Assembly: GCA_020741775.1 (NCBI GenBank)
Contig: DYYG01000013.1
Location: 372,001-436,000 of the forward strand
Length of the DNA stretch: 64,000 nucleotides
DNA from: Methylorubrum populi
GTDB lineage: Bacteria; Pseudomonadota; Alphaproteobacteria; Rhizobiales; Beijerinckiaceae
Direction: 5' to 3'
The notes under the pieces were generated by a model. That model saw nothing but the letters and a program-made list of their open reading frames with translations. It had not been told where the DNA came from and made no database searches. The position numbers and the translations under genes are program-made. The first letter of the stretch is position 1; the number at the start of each line of letters is the position of its first letter. Of the stretch, positions 38,788 to 47,609 are shown piece after piece.

Positions 38788-40236
38788 TTGCCGCCTCTCT
38801 TCGACTATGCCGCGCAAGCGGGATCCGCGATCAAGGCCTTCGCGGAGGCGTCCAGCGATCTTCTGATCCAGCCGACCCTCCGGCTCGGCGTCACCGGTCT
38901 GGCCCGCTCGGGCAAGACGGTGTTCACCACCGCCCTGATCCACCATCTCGTGGAGGGCCACGCCCTGCCCGCTTTCGAGCCCGCGCAGGCCGGCCGCCTG
39001 CGCCGCGCCCGGCTCGTGCCGCAGCCCGACGACGACGTGCCGCGCTTTCCCTTCGAGGAGAATTTTTCCGCGCTCACCGAGGCCAGACGCTGGCCGGGCT
39101 CGACCGACCGGATCAGCCAGTTCCGCCTGGAAATCGAATACGAGCGCTCCGGCGGCTGGCGCACGGGGCCGGCCACGCTGATGCTCGACGTGGTGGATTA
39201 TCCCGGCGAATGGCTGCTCGATCTGGCCCTGGTCGATCAGAGCTACGTGGCATGGTCTCGGGCGACCATCGCCGGCACCCGCCGGGCGGGACGGGCCGCG
39301 ATCGCCGCGCCCTGGCTCGCCCTGATGAAGGATCTCGACCCGGCCGCCCCCCTCGACGAGGTGGTGGCCGAGCGGGCCGCCAATGCCTTCAAGGCCTATC
39401 TCGCGGCGCTCCGGGCCGGTGCGGAATCGGTCGCGACCACGCCGCCGGGGCGCTTCCTGATGCCGGGCGATCTGGCCGGATCGCCGATGCTCACCTTCGC
39501 CCCCCTCGACCGCCTGGAGGAGGTGCAGGTGCCCGGCAGCCTCGGCGCGCTGATGGAGCGGCGCTTCGAGGCCTATAAGAGCAAGGTGGTGGAGCCGTTC
39601 TTCCGCGAGCATTTCCAGCGGGTGGACCGCCAGATCGTGCTCGTCGACGTGCTCTCGGCAGTCGATTCCGGGCCGGCGGCCCTGGCCGAGCTGGAAGAGG
39701 CGCTGGACGCGGTGCTGCTCGCCTTCCGCATCGGCCGCAACAGCCTGCTCTCACGCTTCTTCGCGCCGCGGGCGGAGCGGATCATGTTCGCCGCCACCAA
39801 GGCCGACCACCTCCACCAATCGAGCCACGACCGGCTCGACGCGCTGCTGCGCCTGCTGGTCTCGCGGGCGATGCGCCGCACCGAGGCCGCCGGCGCCCGG
39901 GTTGGCACCGTGGCGCTCGCCTCCGTGCGGGCCACCCGCGAGACCACGGTCCATGACGGCGGCGAGGTGCTGCGCGCCGTCTCCGGCACGCCGGAGGCCG
40001 GGGAGCATGTCGGCGACGAGGTGTTCGACGGCCTTTCGGAGGCAGCGGTGTTCCCCGGCGAGTTGCCGGCCGATCCGCAGGCGGTGCTCGACGGCGCGGT
40101 CCCGCCGGGCTCGTTCCGCTTCCCCCGCTTCCGTCCGCCGCCGGTGAAGGCGGACGCCCTCGGCCGGCCGGGCCACCTGCCGCAGATCCGGCTCGACCGG
40201 GCCATGCAATTCCTGATCGGGGACAAGCTGACGTGA
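38788..40236 (+). CDS. ycjX: YcjX-family P-loop NTPase
   Basis: 482 residues. RLGVTGLARSGKTVFTTALIHHLVEGHALP contains the Walker A loop (GLARSGKT). Further family signatures are DVVDYPGEWLLDLALVDQSYVAWS, FLMPGDLAGSPMLTFAPL, QIVLVDVLSAVDSGPAAL and MFAATKADHLHQSSHDRL. YcjX is a GTPase-like protein of the phage-shock regulon in enterobacteria. No psp genes are seen here. It starts with TTG at 38788 and its stop overlaps the GTG of ycjF, matching the conserved ycjX-ycjF pair. Confidence 0.93.
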   Translation: MPPLFDYAAQAGSAIKAFAEASSDLLIQPTLRLGVTGLARSGKTVFTTALIHHLVEGHALPAFEPAQAGRLRRARLVPQPDDDVPRFPFEENFSALTEARRWPGSTDRISQFRLEIEYERSGGWRTGPATLMLDVVDYPGEWLLDLALVDQSYVAWSRATIAGTRRAGRAAIAAPWLALMKDLDPAAPLDEVVAERAANAFKAYLAALRAGAESVATTPPGRFLMPGDLAGSPMLTFAPLDRLEEVQVPGSLGALMERRFEAYKSKVVEPFFREHFQRVDRQIVLVDVLSAVDSGPAALAELEEALDAVLLAFRIGRNSLLSRFFAPRAERIMFAATKADHLHQSSHDRLDALLRLLVSRAMRRTEAAGARVGTVALASVRATRETTVHDGGEVLRAVSGTPEAGEHVGDEVFDGLSEAAVFPGELPADPQAVLDGAVPPGSFRFPRFRPPPVKADALGRPGHLPQIRLDRAMQFLIGDKLT

Positions 40237-41258
40237 CCACGCCCCAGCGCCCGCGCGCCTTCCGCATCCCCGCCGCCGATCAGGCGCCTTCGCCCGAAGC
40301 CGCCGAGGCGCCGCCGCGACCCGAGGTGCGCCTCGTCGACGAGCCCTACGAGATCGTGGATGCCGCCGACGGCGTCGCCGTGCCGGTGGCACCCAAAAGC
40401 CGGGCGCCATGGCTCTCGATCCTGTTCAGCGCCCTCGGCGGCCTCGTCAGCATCGCGGTGGGGCTCTCGATCGAGCGGCTGATCACCGACCTGTTCGCCA
40501 CCGCTCCCTGGCTCGGCTGGGTCGCCCTCGCGCTCCTCGTGATCGCGGGCATCGCGCTCACCGCCCTCGTCGCCCGCGAGGCGCTCGGCGTCTGGCGCGA
40601 GCGCAAGATCGAGGTCCTGCGCGAGCGGGCGCTGGCCGCCCTCTCCACCCGCGACCACACCGCCGCGCAGGGCGTGGTGCAGGAGTTGCGCGGCTTCTAC
40701 GCCGACCGGCCCGCCCTGGCTGCCGGCATCCGGCGCCTCGATGCGGTGGGCGACGCGATCCTCGATGTCGACGACCGGCTGGCCCTGGCCGAGGGGGAGT
40801 TGCTCAGCCCCCTCGACCGGCAGGCCAAGGCGGCCATCGCCCAGGCCGCGAGCCAGGTCTCGGCGGTGACCGCGCTGAGCCCGCGGGCCATCGTCGATGT
40901 CGCTTTCGTCGTGTTCTCCGCCGCCCGGCTGCTGCGCCGGATCGCGGCGATCTATGGCGGCCGTCCCGGCCTGCTCGGCTTCCTGCGGCTCGCCCGGGCG
41001 GCACTGGCCCATCTCACCGTCACCGGCGGCATGGCGGTGGGGGAGGGGATGCTGCATCAGGTGCTCGGCCTCGGCCTCGCCGCCCGCGTCTCGGCCAAGC
41101 TCGGCGAGGGCGTGCTCAACGGGCTGATGACCGCCCGCTTCGGGCTCGCGGCCCTGGCGGTGTGCCGGCCGCTGCCCTTCGTCCGCTTGAGCCCTCCCAC
41201 CGTCAACGACGTGGCTGGCCAGCTGTTTCGCAACGGTGAGGACAAGCCGGCGCCCTAA
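40233..41258 (+). CDS. ycjF: YcjF-family (DUF697/TIGR01620) membrane protein
   Basis: 341 residues. A disordered Pro/Ala/Glu-rich N-terminus is followed by two transmembrane helices at about 58-80 and 88-112 (APWLSILFSALGGLVSIAVGLSIERL and LGWVALALLVIAGIALTALVAREAL). A soluble part and the C-terminal DUF697 segment LSPRAIVDVAFVVFSAARLLRRIAAIYGGRPGLLGFLRLARAALAHL follow. It forms a translationally coupled pair with ycjX (GTGA overlap). The function is linked to envelope stress by family context only. Confidence 0.93.
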   Translation: MTTPQRPRAFRIPAADQAPSPEAAEAPPRPEVRLVDEPYEIVDAADGVAVPVAPKSRAPWLSILFSALGGLVSIAVGLSIERLITDLFATAPWLGWVALALLVIAGIALTALVAREALGVWRERKIEVLRERALAALSTRDHTAAQGVVQELRGFYADRPALAAGIRRLDAVGDAILDVDDRLALAEGELLSPLDRQAKAAIAQAASQVSAVTALSPRAIVDVAFVVFSAARLLRRIAAIYGGRPGLLGFLRLARAALAHLTVTGGMAVGEGMLHQVLGLGLAARVSAKLGEGVLNGLMTARFGLAALAVCRPLPFVRLSPPTVNDVAGQLFRNGEDKPAP

Positions 41259-41353
41259 GTATCTCTCGCAAAACTCCCGCTGCGCCGTCGCGACCAAAGG
41301 GGAACCGGCGCGTCTTCGGGAGTTTCGTGAGGCACTTTAAGGCGGAGGCATGT

Positions 41354-41382
41354 AAAAACCCCCGCACCGGCCGGTGCGGGGG
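41354..41382 (-). terminator. Intrinsic terminator with a perfect 24-bp palindrome
   Basis: The stem arms CCCCCGCACCGG and CCGGTGCGGGGG abut with no spacer (41359-41382), a perfect palindrome. On the minus strand it is followed by TTTTT (41358-41354). It lies 28 bases beyond the stop of the minus-strand secreted-protein gene. Confidence 0.88.
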
Positions 41383-41409
41383 CGTTCTACACGCGGTGAA
41401 GGCAGGCGA

Positions 41410-41793
41410 TCAGCAGTCGTCGCCGCCCTTCTTGTCGCCGAGCTTCTGGTCGTGACCGGCCGCGTTCATCGCGCCGACGGTGCCCGGAGCGGCCGGCTGG
41501 TCGCCACCGGCGGTGTTCTTGGCGGAGGCGGTCTGCTCGGAGCCGGGCTTGTTGCCGACGCCCTGGCCGGCGCCGACATTGTTCATCGCGCCGACGGTGC
41601 CGGGGGAGGCCGGCTGCTGGCCGCCCGCGAGGTTCTTCGAGCCCGAATCCGCGCCGCTGCCGGTGCTGCTGTTCTCAGCCTTGGAATCGCCCGGAGCCTT
41701 GTTGGTGCTGCCGGTGTTGCACGGGGCGGCAAGTGCGGAGCCGGCGATGAAGGCGAAAGCGGTGGCGGTAGCAAGAGTCTTCGTCAGCGTCAC
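41410..41793 (-). CDS. Secreted Gly/Ala/Asn-rich protein with internal duplication
   Basis: 127 residues. The signal peptide MTLTKTLATATAFAFIAGSALA precedes a low-complexity mature protein with cysteines near each end (C25 and the last residue). Two copies of K-N-x-A-G-G-x-Q-P-A-x-P-G-T-V-G-A-M-N occur at residues 53-74 and 92-113, offset by 39. The GTG start is supported by GGAGGG nine bases upstream. Upstream lies an EcfG-like promoter, and downstream an exceptionally strong terminator, so it is a single-gene, probably stress-induced unit. No family is recognised. Confidence 0.78.
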   Translation of the reverse strand: MTLTKTLATATAFAFIAGSALAAPCNTGSTNKAPGDSKAENSSTGSGADSGSKNLAGGQQPASPGTVGAMNNVGAGQGVGNKPGSEQTASAKNTAGGDQPAAPGTVGAMNAAGHDQKLGDKKGGDDC

Positions 41794-41847
41794 GATTGCG
41801 TCCCTCCGAGATTATCCAGCCGGCGCTGCCGACCGGTGTGCCCGGAG

Positions 41848-41873
41848 AAAGCAATTAAGGAAAATTAAGTTCC
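41848..41873 (-). promoter_or_regulatory. EcfG-like general-stress promoter
   Basis: On the minus strand GGAAC (41873-41869) is followed after 17 bases by CTTT (41851-41848), one mismatch from the EcfG -10 CGTT. The -10 element is 55 bases upstream of the GTG start of the secreted protein. The spacer is AT-rich and contains two TTAA words spaced by six. Confidence 0.5.
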
Positions 41874-42001
41874 CGATTTCTCCTGAAACGAAGGATTTTT
41901 CAGATTCCGTCTTCAGAACATTTGATGGAAACAGCGCGTAAGGTCCTGGTCCGAAGCCTGCTCTTCCAGATCTGCCGGATGCCCCGTCGCGCTGGGGCGG
42001 A

Positions 42002-42553
42002 TCACAGCGGGGCGAGGAAACCCGCGAGGCGCATCAGGCCCTCGGGCCAGGGGCCGTGCCCGCTCGCGACATTGATGTGGCCCGCCTCGCCCGCATCCAC
42101 CAGCGCCGAACCCCAGGCATAGGCGTAATCCTCCGCCCGCTCGTAGGTGCAGTGCGGGTCGGTGCGGCTCGCCACCAGCAGTGAGGGGAAGGGCAGGGGA
42201 TCGCGCGGCACCGGCGCGAAGGCGCGCACGCTCTCCGGCAGGCTCGCCCCGGCCTCGATATCGGGGAAGGCCACGAGCAGGGCCCCGCGCACGATGCCGA
42301 CGGGAAAACGCGGTGCAGCCTCCACCGCCGCCACGACACCGAGGCTATGGGCGATGAGCACGACCGGGCGGGTCGCCGCCGCGACCGCCTCCGCGATCCG
42401 GTCGCGCCAGGACTTGGGATCGGGGTTGTGCCAATCGGCCTGCTCGACGATCCGGGCGGTCTTGAGCCGGGCCGCCCAGCGGGCCTGCCAGTGATCCTCC
42501 TCGGAGCCGGCATAGCCGGGCAGGATCAGGATGTCGCAATCGGCGGTCTTCAT
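42002..42553 (-). CDS. RBBP9/YdeN-family serine hydrolase
   Basis: 183 residues, a small alpha/beta hydrolase. The N-terminal LILPGYAGSEEDHWQARW is typical of the RBBP9/YdeN group. The nucleophile elbow is VVLIAHSLGVVAAV with the serine intact, the acid is in LLVASRTDPHCTYERAEDYA and the histidine in GEAGHINVASGHGPWPEG. Family members hydrolyse small aromatic esters or amides; the natural substrate is unknown. The ATG gives MKTADCDILILPG. It is next to lysA on the same strand but with 102 bases between. Confidence 0.92.
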   Translation of the reverse strand: MKTADCDILILPGYAGSEEDHWQARWAARLKTARIVEQADWHNPDPKSWRDRIAEAVAAATRPVVLIAHSLGVVAAVEAAPRFPVGIVRGALLVAFPDIEAGASLPESVRAFAPVPRDPLPFPSLLVASRTDPHCTYERAEDYAYAWGSALVDAGEAGHINVASGHGPWPEGLMRLAGFLAPL

Positions 42554-42655
42554 GGGGCGGTCTTTTCGAAAGCGGGTCGGCTCGCACCGGCCCCCCGAGG
42601 CCGAAGCATCGGGCGGCACCTCAGGATGGGGGCAGGAGTGGCCCCGTCAACACCG

Positions 42656-43924
42656 TCAGGTGAGCCAGCCGGGCAGACGGTCGAGGCGGATCAGATCGTC
42701 ATAGCTCGGGCGCGGACGCACCACGGCCGCCTGATCGCCGCGCACCAGCACCTCGGGCACGAGGCGGCGGCTGTTGTAGGTGCCGGCCTGGACCGCGCCG
42801 TAGGCACCCGCGCTCATCACCGCGATCAGGTCGCCGGGGGAGACCTCGGGCATCTCGCGCCCGAGAGCGAGATAGTCGCCGCTCTCGCAGACCGGGCCGA
42901 CCACGTCCGCCGTCAGCCGGGGCGTGTCGGGGCCGGGCTCGCTCAGCGGGCGCAGGGCGTGGAAGGCCTCGTAGAGCGTCGGGCGGATCAGGTCGTTCAT
43001 CGCCCCGTCGACGATCACGAAGGTCTTGCTCTCGGTCGGCTTCACGTAGACCACGCGGGTGACGAGAATGCCGGCATTGCCGGCGATCATCCGCCCGATC
43101 TCGAAGACAGGGCGCAGGCCCAGCGGCCGGAAATGCGGGCGCAGGATCGCGGCCAGCGCCGCCGGGTCGGGCGGGGGCGCGTTGTCGTCGCGGTAGGGGA
43201 TGCCGAGCCCGCCGCCGAAATCGACGTGGTGCAGCCGGTGTCCGTCGGCGAGCAGGTCCCGGGCGAGGGCGCAGAGCAGGCGGGCGGCGTTGTCGAAGGG
43301 CGTGAGGTCGGTGATCTGGCTGCCGATATGCGCGTCGACGCCGACGATCTCCAGGCCCGGCAGCCGCGCGGCCCCGGCATAGACCTCGCGGGCACGGGCG
43401 ATCGGGATGCCGAACTTGTTCTCGGACTTGCCGGTCGAGATCTTGGCGTGGGTCAGGGCGTCCACGTCCGGATTCACCCGGATCGAGACCGGCGCCTTCT
43501 GCCCACGGGAGGTCGCGACCTCCGACAGGGCGGCGAGTTCGGGCTCGCTCTCCACGTTGAAGCAGAGGATGTTCGCGTCGAGGGCGGCGGCCATCTCCTC
43601 GCGGGTCTTGCCGACGCCGGAGAAGACGATGCGCTCTCCGGGCACGCCCGCAGCGAGCGCCCGGCGCAGTTCGCCCTCGGAGACGATGTCCATGCCCGCG
43701 CCCTGGCGGGCGAGGGTGGTGAGCACCGCCTGGTTCGAATTCGCCTTCATGGCGAAGCAGACCAGGGCGTCGTCCCCGGCGAAGGCTTCGGCGAAGACGC
43801 GGTAATGCCGCTCCAGGGTGGCGGTGCTGTAGCAGTAGAAGGGGGTGCCGACCTCCGCCGCGAGGGCGGTCAGATCGACGTCCTCGGCATGGAGCCGCCC
43901 GTCCCGGTAGTGGAAGTGGTGCAT
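42656..43924 (-). CDS. lysA: Diaminopimelate decarboxylase
   Basis: 422 residues. It is a PLP enzyme converting meso-diaminopimelate to lysine, the last step of lysine synthesis. The PLP lysine is K60 in VCFAMKANSNQAVL. Further fold III signatures are GVGKTREEM, HIGSQITDLTPF, HHVDFGGGLGIPY, the phosphate-binding glycine loop and the second-subunit motif GPVCESGDYLA. Start MHHFHYRDGRLHAEDVDL matches other alphaproteobacterial LysA. The LptM-like lipoprotein gene is just upstream, the usual neighbour; argH, often next in line, is absent. Confidence 0.97.
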   Translation of the reverse strand: MHHFHYRDGRLHAEDVDLTALAAEVGTPFYCYSTATLERHYRVFAEAFAGDDALVCFAMKANSNQAVLTTLARQGAGMDIVSEGELRRALAAGVPGERIVFSGVGKTREEMAAALDANILCFNVESEPELAALSEVATSRGQKAPVSIRVNPDVDALTHAKISTGKSENKFGIPIARAREVYAGAARLPGLEIVGVDAHIGSQITDLTPFDNAARLLCALARDLLADGHRLHHVDFGGGLGIPYRDDNAPPPDPAALAAILRPHFRPLGLRPVFEIGRMIAGNAGILVTRVVYVKPTESKTFVIVDGAMNDLIRPTLYEAFHALRPLSEPGPDTPRLTADVVGPVCESGDYLALGREMPEVSPGDLIAVMSAGAYGAVQAGTYNSRRLVPEVLVRGDQAAVVRPRPSYDDLIRLDRLPGWLT

Positions 43925-44110
43925 GTCAGGACAATCCGCCGCCTCGCGCGCCGCCGGCCCGACGGAGCCGGCGCGCCCGAATGGCGCGTCTCGCCCCGTG
44001 CTGTCTAGACGCTTTCCGACGATCCTGTCGGCGCGGCAGGCCTCGGAGCGTTGCAATCCGGCCCGTCGCGCCCTCACGCGCTCCTTGGCGGATCGTCCCG
44101 AAGGCGGCCG

Positions 44111-44458
44111 CTACAGGATCGGATCGAGGATGAAGGGCTCCTTCGGAACCTTGTAGCCGCGCTTGCTCCCGCGGGAGGTCGTCACCGGCACGCCGTCGCC
44201 CCCGGCGGGGATCGCCGAGGCGCTCAGCTCGTCCCCGGCCTGGACCGCGTCCGGATCCGGAGCCGCCCCACGATCCCCCACGCCGACCGTGCTGGTGGGC
44301 AGGCTCCGCGGTGAGGCCGGCGCGCCGGGCCCGGCGGTCTCGGCACGGGGGGCCGGGGCGCCCGGCGGCTCCAGGCTGCCGCGCCGGCCGCAGGCCGTAC
44401 AGGCCAGGGCGAGGCCGAGCGCGATCAGGATCGAGAGGCGGGCGGAACGGGCGGGCAT
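44111..44458 (-). CDS. lptM: LptM-like small lipoprotein
   Basis: About 115 residues. MPARSARLSILIALGLALACTAC gives a lipoprotein signal peptide, followed after the cysteine by GRRGSLEPPG, the conserved C-G-x-x-G-x-L-x-x-P pattern of LptM/YifL. LptM helps disulfide maturation of the LPS transporter LptD. The rest is an alphaproteobacterial Pro/Ala-rich extension ending KVPKEPFILDPIL, a tail also common in these lysA-linked lipoproteins. The start at 44458 is supported by GGAAAG; an upstream ATG at 44473 has no such site. Confidence 0.82.
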   Translation of the reverse strand: MPARSARLSILIALGLALACTACGRRGSLEPPGAPAPRAETAGPGAPASPRSLPTSTVGVGDRGAAPDPDAVQAGDELSASAIPAGGDGVPVTTSRGSKRGYKVPKEPFILDPIL

Positions 44459-44582
44459 CGGGCTTTCCGGCATGTCGGCGGCGCCAGCTTAGCCGTTCGC
44501 GCACCGCCCTGAAAGTCTGTGCGGGCAGGAGCCTCGCGCCGGATCCCCGGGGCTCGGTTGCCCGACCCGGCGAGGCCGTGCC

Positions 44583-44858
44583 TCAGCCCTTCTTGCCGCG
44601 GGAGGCATCCTTGGGCGGAGTGTAGGCGTCGATCGCCCGGCGGCAATTCTCGGAGAGCTTCGCCCAGTTGGTCTTGAAGCACTGATCGGTGGCCGGATCG
44701 TCCGGATCGAGATTGCCGCAATAGCTGAGGTAATCGCCGGTGCAGTACTTCTTCAGCGTCTCGTTGCCGCGCTTCGACTGCTGCGCCTGCGCCGGGGCAG
44801 CCAACAGGATGGCTGCGCCCGCGAGGGCGGAGACGAGGGGCGTCAGCTTCAAGGCCAT
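44583..44858 (-). CDS. Small secreted cysteine-containing protein
   Basis: 91 residues. MALKLTPLVSALAGAAILLAAPAQAQ is a Sec signal peptide cleaved after AQA. The mature 65 residues contain four cysteines in KKYCTGDYLSYCGNLDPDDPATDQCFKTNWAKLSENCRRAI, spacing C-X7-C-X12-C-X11-C, similar to the cysteine-rich repeats of GLG1-like proteins often seen as short bacterial secreted proteins. Two disulfides are likely. The C-terminus is lysine-rich (SRGKKG). The function is unknown. Confidence 0.8.
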   Translation of the reverse strand: MALKLTPLVSALAGAAILLAAPAQAQQSKRGNETLKKYCTGDYLSYCGNLDPDDPATDQCFKTNWAKLSENCRRAIDAYTPPKDASRGKKG

Positions 44859-45053
44859 GATATTCGCTCGATCGCGGTTCGTGGGAAGGGATCCGGGCGC
44901 GATGATGCCCCCGCATGTCCGAAACAAGGCGGCGCCAGGGCAGCCGCGAGATGGTTCGGTCGGATGCTTCGGTGCTTACGGGCTTGGGGGAAGCGCCGCA
45001 AGGGACGCGACCCGGCGCGGCCTTCCGCGCGGTGCGCTATGGCTCCCGGCGCG

Positions 45054-45776
45054 TCAATTCTCGGCGAGGGCGGGGGCAGGCGCGGCACCGGGGAAGCTCC
45101 CGACCGCCGGCAGGCGATCACGCCGGGCCAGGGCATCGGCGACCTCGCTGATGCGGCGGCGCAGCTCGGCGGTGTCGTCGCTGCCCCGCGCGGCGAGGGC
45201 GGCCTGTGCCGCGTTCAGCTCCGTGCGCAGGGCGTCCAGCTCGGCCCGGAGCGCCTCGGCGACGTCCTCTCCTCCGGTCGGGCCATTTGCCGCGGCCTCG
45301 GGCGGCGTCTGCTGCGTCCGGCGCGCGGCCTTGAGGTCGTCGAGGATGGAACGGTGGGCCTCTTCCAGGGCGTGCAGGGTTGCCAGCCCGGTCTCCCCCT
45401 CGGCCCGGGCCTCGGCGAGTTCCCGGTCGAGGCCGGCGATGCGTTCGAGGGCCCGCGCCACTTCGGCCTCGCTCAGCAGGCGCGCGGCGACGGCCGCCTC
45501 CGCCTCCATGGTCCGGGCGCCGATGGCGGCCATGTCGGCTTGGCGGCGGGCCGCGACCGCCTCCACCTTCCGCTCCAGCCGCCGCTGGACCACGGCGAAT
45601 TCCGCCCGCAGGTGATCGCGCTCGGCCATGACCTCGGTGATGCTGACCGGCAGGGTCGCCTCGATCCGCCGCCGGGCGAGCCGGGCGGCGCGGGCATTCA
45701 CGGTCGGCAGGATCGTCAGGGCACAGAGGCTCGCCAGGAGGAAGCCGAGGCCGAAGATCATCACGGTCTCGATCAC
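45054..45776 (-). CDS. Membrane-anchored coiled-coil protein
   Basis: 240 residues. One N-terminal transmembrane helix (ETVMIFGLGFLLASLCALTILPTV) is followed by basic residues and then a nearly continuous coiled coil at about 45-215, rich in Ala, Arg, Glu and Leu heptads (ERDHLRAEFAVVQRRLERKVEAVAARR). This architecture is widespread in Hyphomicrobiales but unnamed. A scaffold or divisome/envelope role is possible; no evidence decides. The start is GTG. It lies downstream of eipA on the same strand. Confidence 0.8.
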   Translation of the reverse strand: MIETVMIFGLGFLLASLCALTILPTVNARAARLARRRIEATLPVSITEVMAERDHLRAEFAVVQRRLERKVEAVAARRQADMAAIGARTMEAEAAVAARLLSEAEVARALERIAGLDRELAEARAEGETGLATLHALEEAHRSILDDLKAARRTQQTPPEAAANGPTGGEDVAEALRAELDALRTELNAAQAALAARGSDDTAELRRRISEVADALARRDRLPAVGSFPGAAPAPALAEN

Positions 45777-45912
45777 GCGGGGGCCCTCACGCCGCCTCGG
45801 CCGTCAGATCCGGCCGCCGGGTCTTTTGCCCGTCTTGCCGGCGCGGAGGCAAGCTCCCTTCGGAAAACCATTCTTCGGCCGGTCGAACGGGGTCGCGCCG
45901 CTCGGAATCCGT

Positions 45913-46518
45913 TCAGAACGGGTTCCACGTCGCGCGGCTGGTGAATTTCAGGTAGCCGACATTGATGCCGAGCCGGGCGCCGACGCCGGAGCGGATCGGC
46001 ACCACGACGATGCCGCCATCGGTCACGGCGGTCATGCCGAACCCGCCGATGAAGTAGGCCGAGCCGTCGACGCCGCCGAAGCGGCGGTAGAGGTCGCGCA
46101 CCGCCGGAAGGTTGTAGACGAGCATCATGGTGCGGGCGCCGTCGCCGCCGACATCGAAGCCCAGGGTCGGGCCCTGCCAGTAGATCCGGCGCTGCCCGGC
46201 ATTGCGGGTGTAGAGCGTGCCCTCGCCGAAGCGCAGGCCGCCGACGATGGCGCCGGACGCCTCCTGGCCGAGGATGTAGCCGTTGGGCTCACCCCAGCGC
46301 CGGGTCGCTTCCTCCACGGTGAGGGCGAGGCCGCGCGACACGCTGCCGAAGAAGCGGTGACCGTTCTCGACCACCTCGGAGGCGCGGAAGGAATCCGGGC
46401 GCACGCCGTCATCGTAGGCCGTGGCGGGGAGGGCACCCGCCAGAAGACCGGCGGAGAAGAGGCCGAACAGGGCGGCGCGGCGGGTCGTCTCTCCCGTCCA
46501 GACAGGATCGTGCGGCAT
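45913..46518 (-). CDS. eipA: EipA-like periplasmic protein (DUF1134)
   Basis: 201 residues. The N-terminus holds a twin-arginine-like or Sec signal (TTRRAALFGLFSAGLLAGALPATAYDD). The mature domain matches DUF1134: RWGEPNGYILGQEASGAIVGGLRFGEGTLYTRNAGQRRIYWQGPTLGFDVGGDGARTMMLVYNL and the C-terminal GINVGYLKFTSRATWNPF. In Brucella, EipA supports envelope stress resistance and its gene is activated by CtrA. A CtrA-type box stands upstream here at 46627-46641. The start at 46518 is set by the signal peptide. Confidence 0.9.
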   Translation of the reverse strand: MPHDPVWTGETTRRAALFGLFSAGLLAGALPATAYDDGVRPDSFRASEVVENGHRFFGSVSRGLALTVEEATRRWGEPNGYILGQEASGAIVGGLRFGEGTLYTRNAGQRRIYWQGPTLGFDVGGDGARTMMLVYNLPAVRDLYRRFGGVDGSAYFIGGFGMTAVTDGGIVVVPIRSGVGARLGINVGYLKFTSRATWNPF

Positions 46519-46626
46519 GTCGGTCTCCCTTCCCGGCGCGCGCGGGCGCTTCCAGATGCGGAAGCGACATCGGATCGAGGCCCGCAGGGAGCGCGCAGTC
46601 TCGGTGCCGATCAAGTCAAGATTGGG

Positions 46627-46641
46627 TTAACGGAGAGTTAA
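46627..46641 (-). promoter_or_regulatory. CtrA-type binding box upstream of eipA
   Basis: TTAA-N7-TTAA (TTAACGGAGAGTTAA), the full CtrA consensus, lies 109-123 bases upstream of the eipA ATG. Each half is GTTAAC. It overlaps the cysQ stop codon. In this GC-rich DNA such a site is rare by chance, and CtrA control of eipA is established in Brucella. Confidence 0.6.
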
Positions 46642-47609
46642 CCGCGATGCGCCCGCGGGATCGCCGCCGCCTCCGGCGCGGTGGCGCCCGGTTTGGCGCC
46701 CTCCTGGTTCCCCTCTCCCGCCCGGCGCCGGTCGAAATAGGAGATCGCGCTGTGCTGCGGCAGGGCGAGGTCGTCGCGATAGGCCGCGGAGCCCAGGGCC
46801 GCGAAGGGGCCGTTGCGGTAGAAGCGGGCGTGGTGGCCGTAGGTGATCGTGGTCCCGCCGGGGCCGACGACACGGCCGCCGGCCATGGTCAGCACATGGT
46901 CGCCGGCCGCCGTATCCCATTCCATGGTCGGAGCGCAGCGCACGTAGAGATCCGCCTCGCCCGCGGCGATCAGACAGAATTTGAGGGCCGAGGAGGCGAC
47001 CCGCCGCTCCCCGATCGTGAGGCGCTCCAGGCAGGCATCGGTGTCGCTGTCGCCGTGGCGGCGGCTGACCAGGGCGACGAGCCCCGCCGCAGGCGGCGTG
47101 CGCACGCCCACCGGATGAAAGGCGCCGGGCCTGCCTTCGCGGATCGGGGCCTCGCGGGCGCTCGTCCCCGCCGCCCAGACCCGCCCGAGACCCGGCGCGG
47201 CCAGCGCCGAGGCGATCGGACGGTCGCCCTGCACAAGGCAGATGTTCACGCAGTATTGTTCGCTGCCCGCCAGAAAATCGCGGGTGCCGTCGAGGGGGTC
47301 GACCAGGAAGAACAGCGGCGCCGGCGGCACGGCGCAGCAGGTTTCCTCCGCGATCACCGGGATGCCGGGAAAGGCCCGCGACAGGGCGGCGACGATCAGT
47401 TCCTCGGAGCGTGTGTCGGCGAGGCTCGCGGGAGACCCGTCGGGCTTGATGACGTGCGGGCAGTCACCGCCGTGATAGCCGCGCAGGATGCGCCCGGCCT
47501 CGCAGGCGATCTCCGCGAGCTGTTCCGCGATGCGGTCGCGGAGCGGTTCGGGCACCGGCGCTGTCAGGGCCGCCGGGGCGGCGGCCGGGGATGGCAGGGG
47601 GGCGGTCAT
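46638..47609 (-). CDS. cysQ: 3'(2'),5'-bisphosphate nucleotidase / inositol-phosphatase family
   Basis: 323 residues of the Li-sensitive Mg-dependent phosphatase fold. Metal-binding motifs are intact: IAEETC (Glu), FFLVDPLDGTRDFL (D-P-L-D-G-T) and EWDTAAGDHVLTMAGG. Central SALKFCLIAAGEADLYVR fits CysQ, which removes 3'-phosphate from PAP and so recycles the product of sulfate assimilation. The C-terminus is extended by about 40 low-complexity residues compared with E. coli CysQ (246). A weak EcfG-like motif with one mismatch sits upstream (47623-47648). Confidence 0.9.
   Translation of the reverse strand: MTAPLPSPAAAPAALTAPVPEPLRDRIAEQLAEIACEAGRILRGYHGGDCPHVIKPDGSPASLADTRSEELIVAALSRAFPGIPVIAEETCCAVPPAPLFFLVDPLDGTRDFLAGSEQYCVNICLVQGDRPIASALAAPGLGRVWAAGTSAREAPIREGRPGAFHPVGVRTPPAAGLVALVSRRHGDSDTDACLERLTIGERRVASSALKFCLIAAGEADLYVRCAPTMEWDTAAGDHVLTMAGGRVVGPGGTTITYGHHARFYRNGPFAALGSAAYRDDLALPQHSAISYFDRRRAGEGNQEGAKPGATAPEAAAIPRAHRG

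Noticed and set aside
41351..41382. Possible CRISPR-like or transposon-end palindrome
   Set aside because: It is a single perfect palindrome with a T run on one strand directly after a stop codon, so a terminator explains it.
41850..41870. TTAA-N6-TTAA as a CtrA site before the secreted protein
   Set aside because: The spacing is six, not seven, and the words fall inside the spacer of the EcfG-like promoter.
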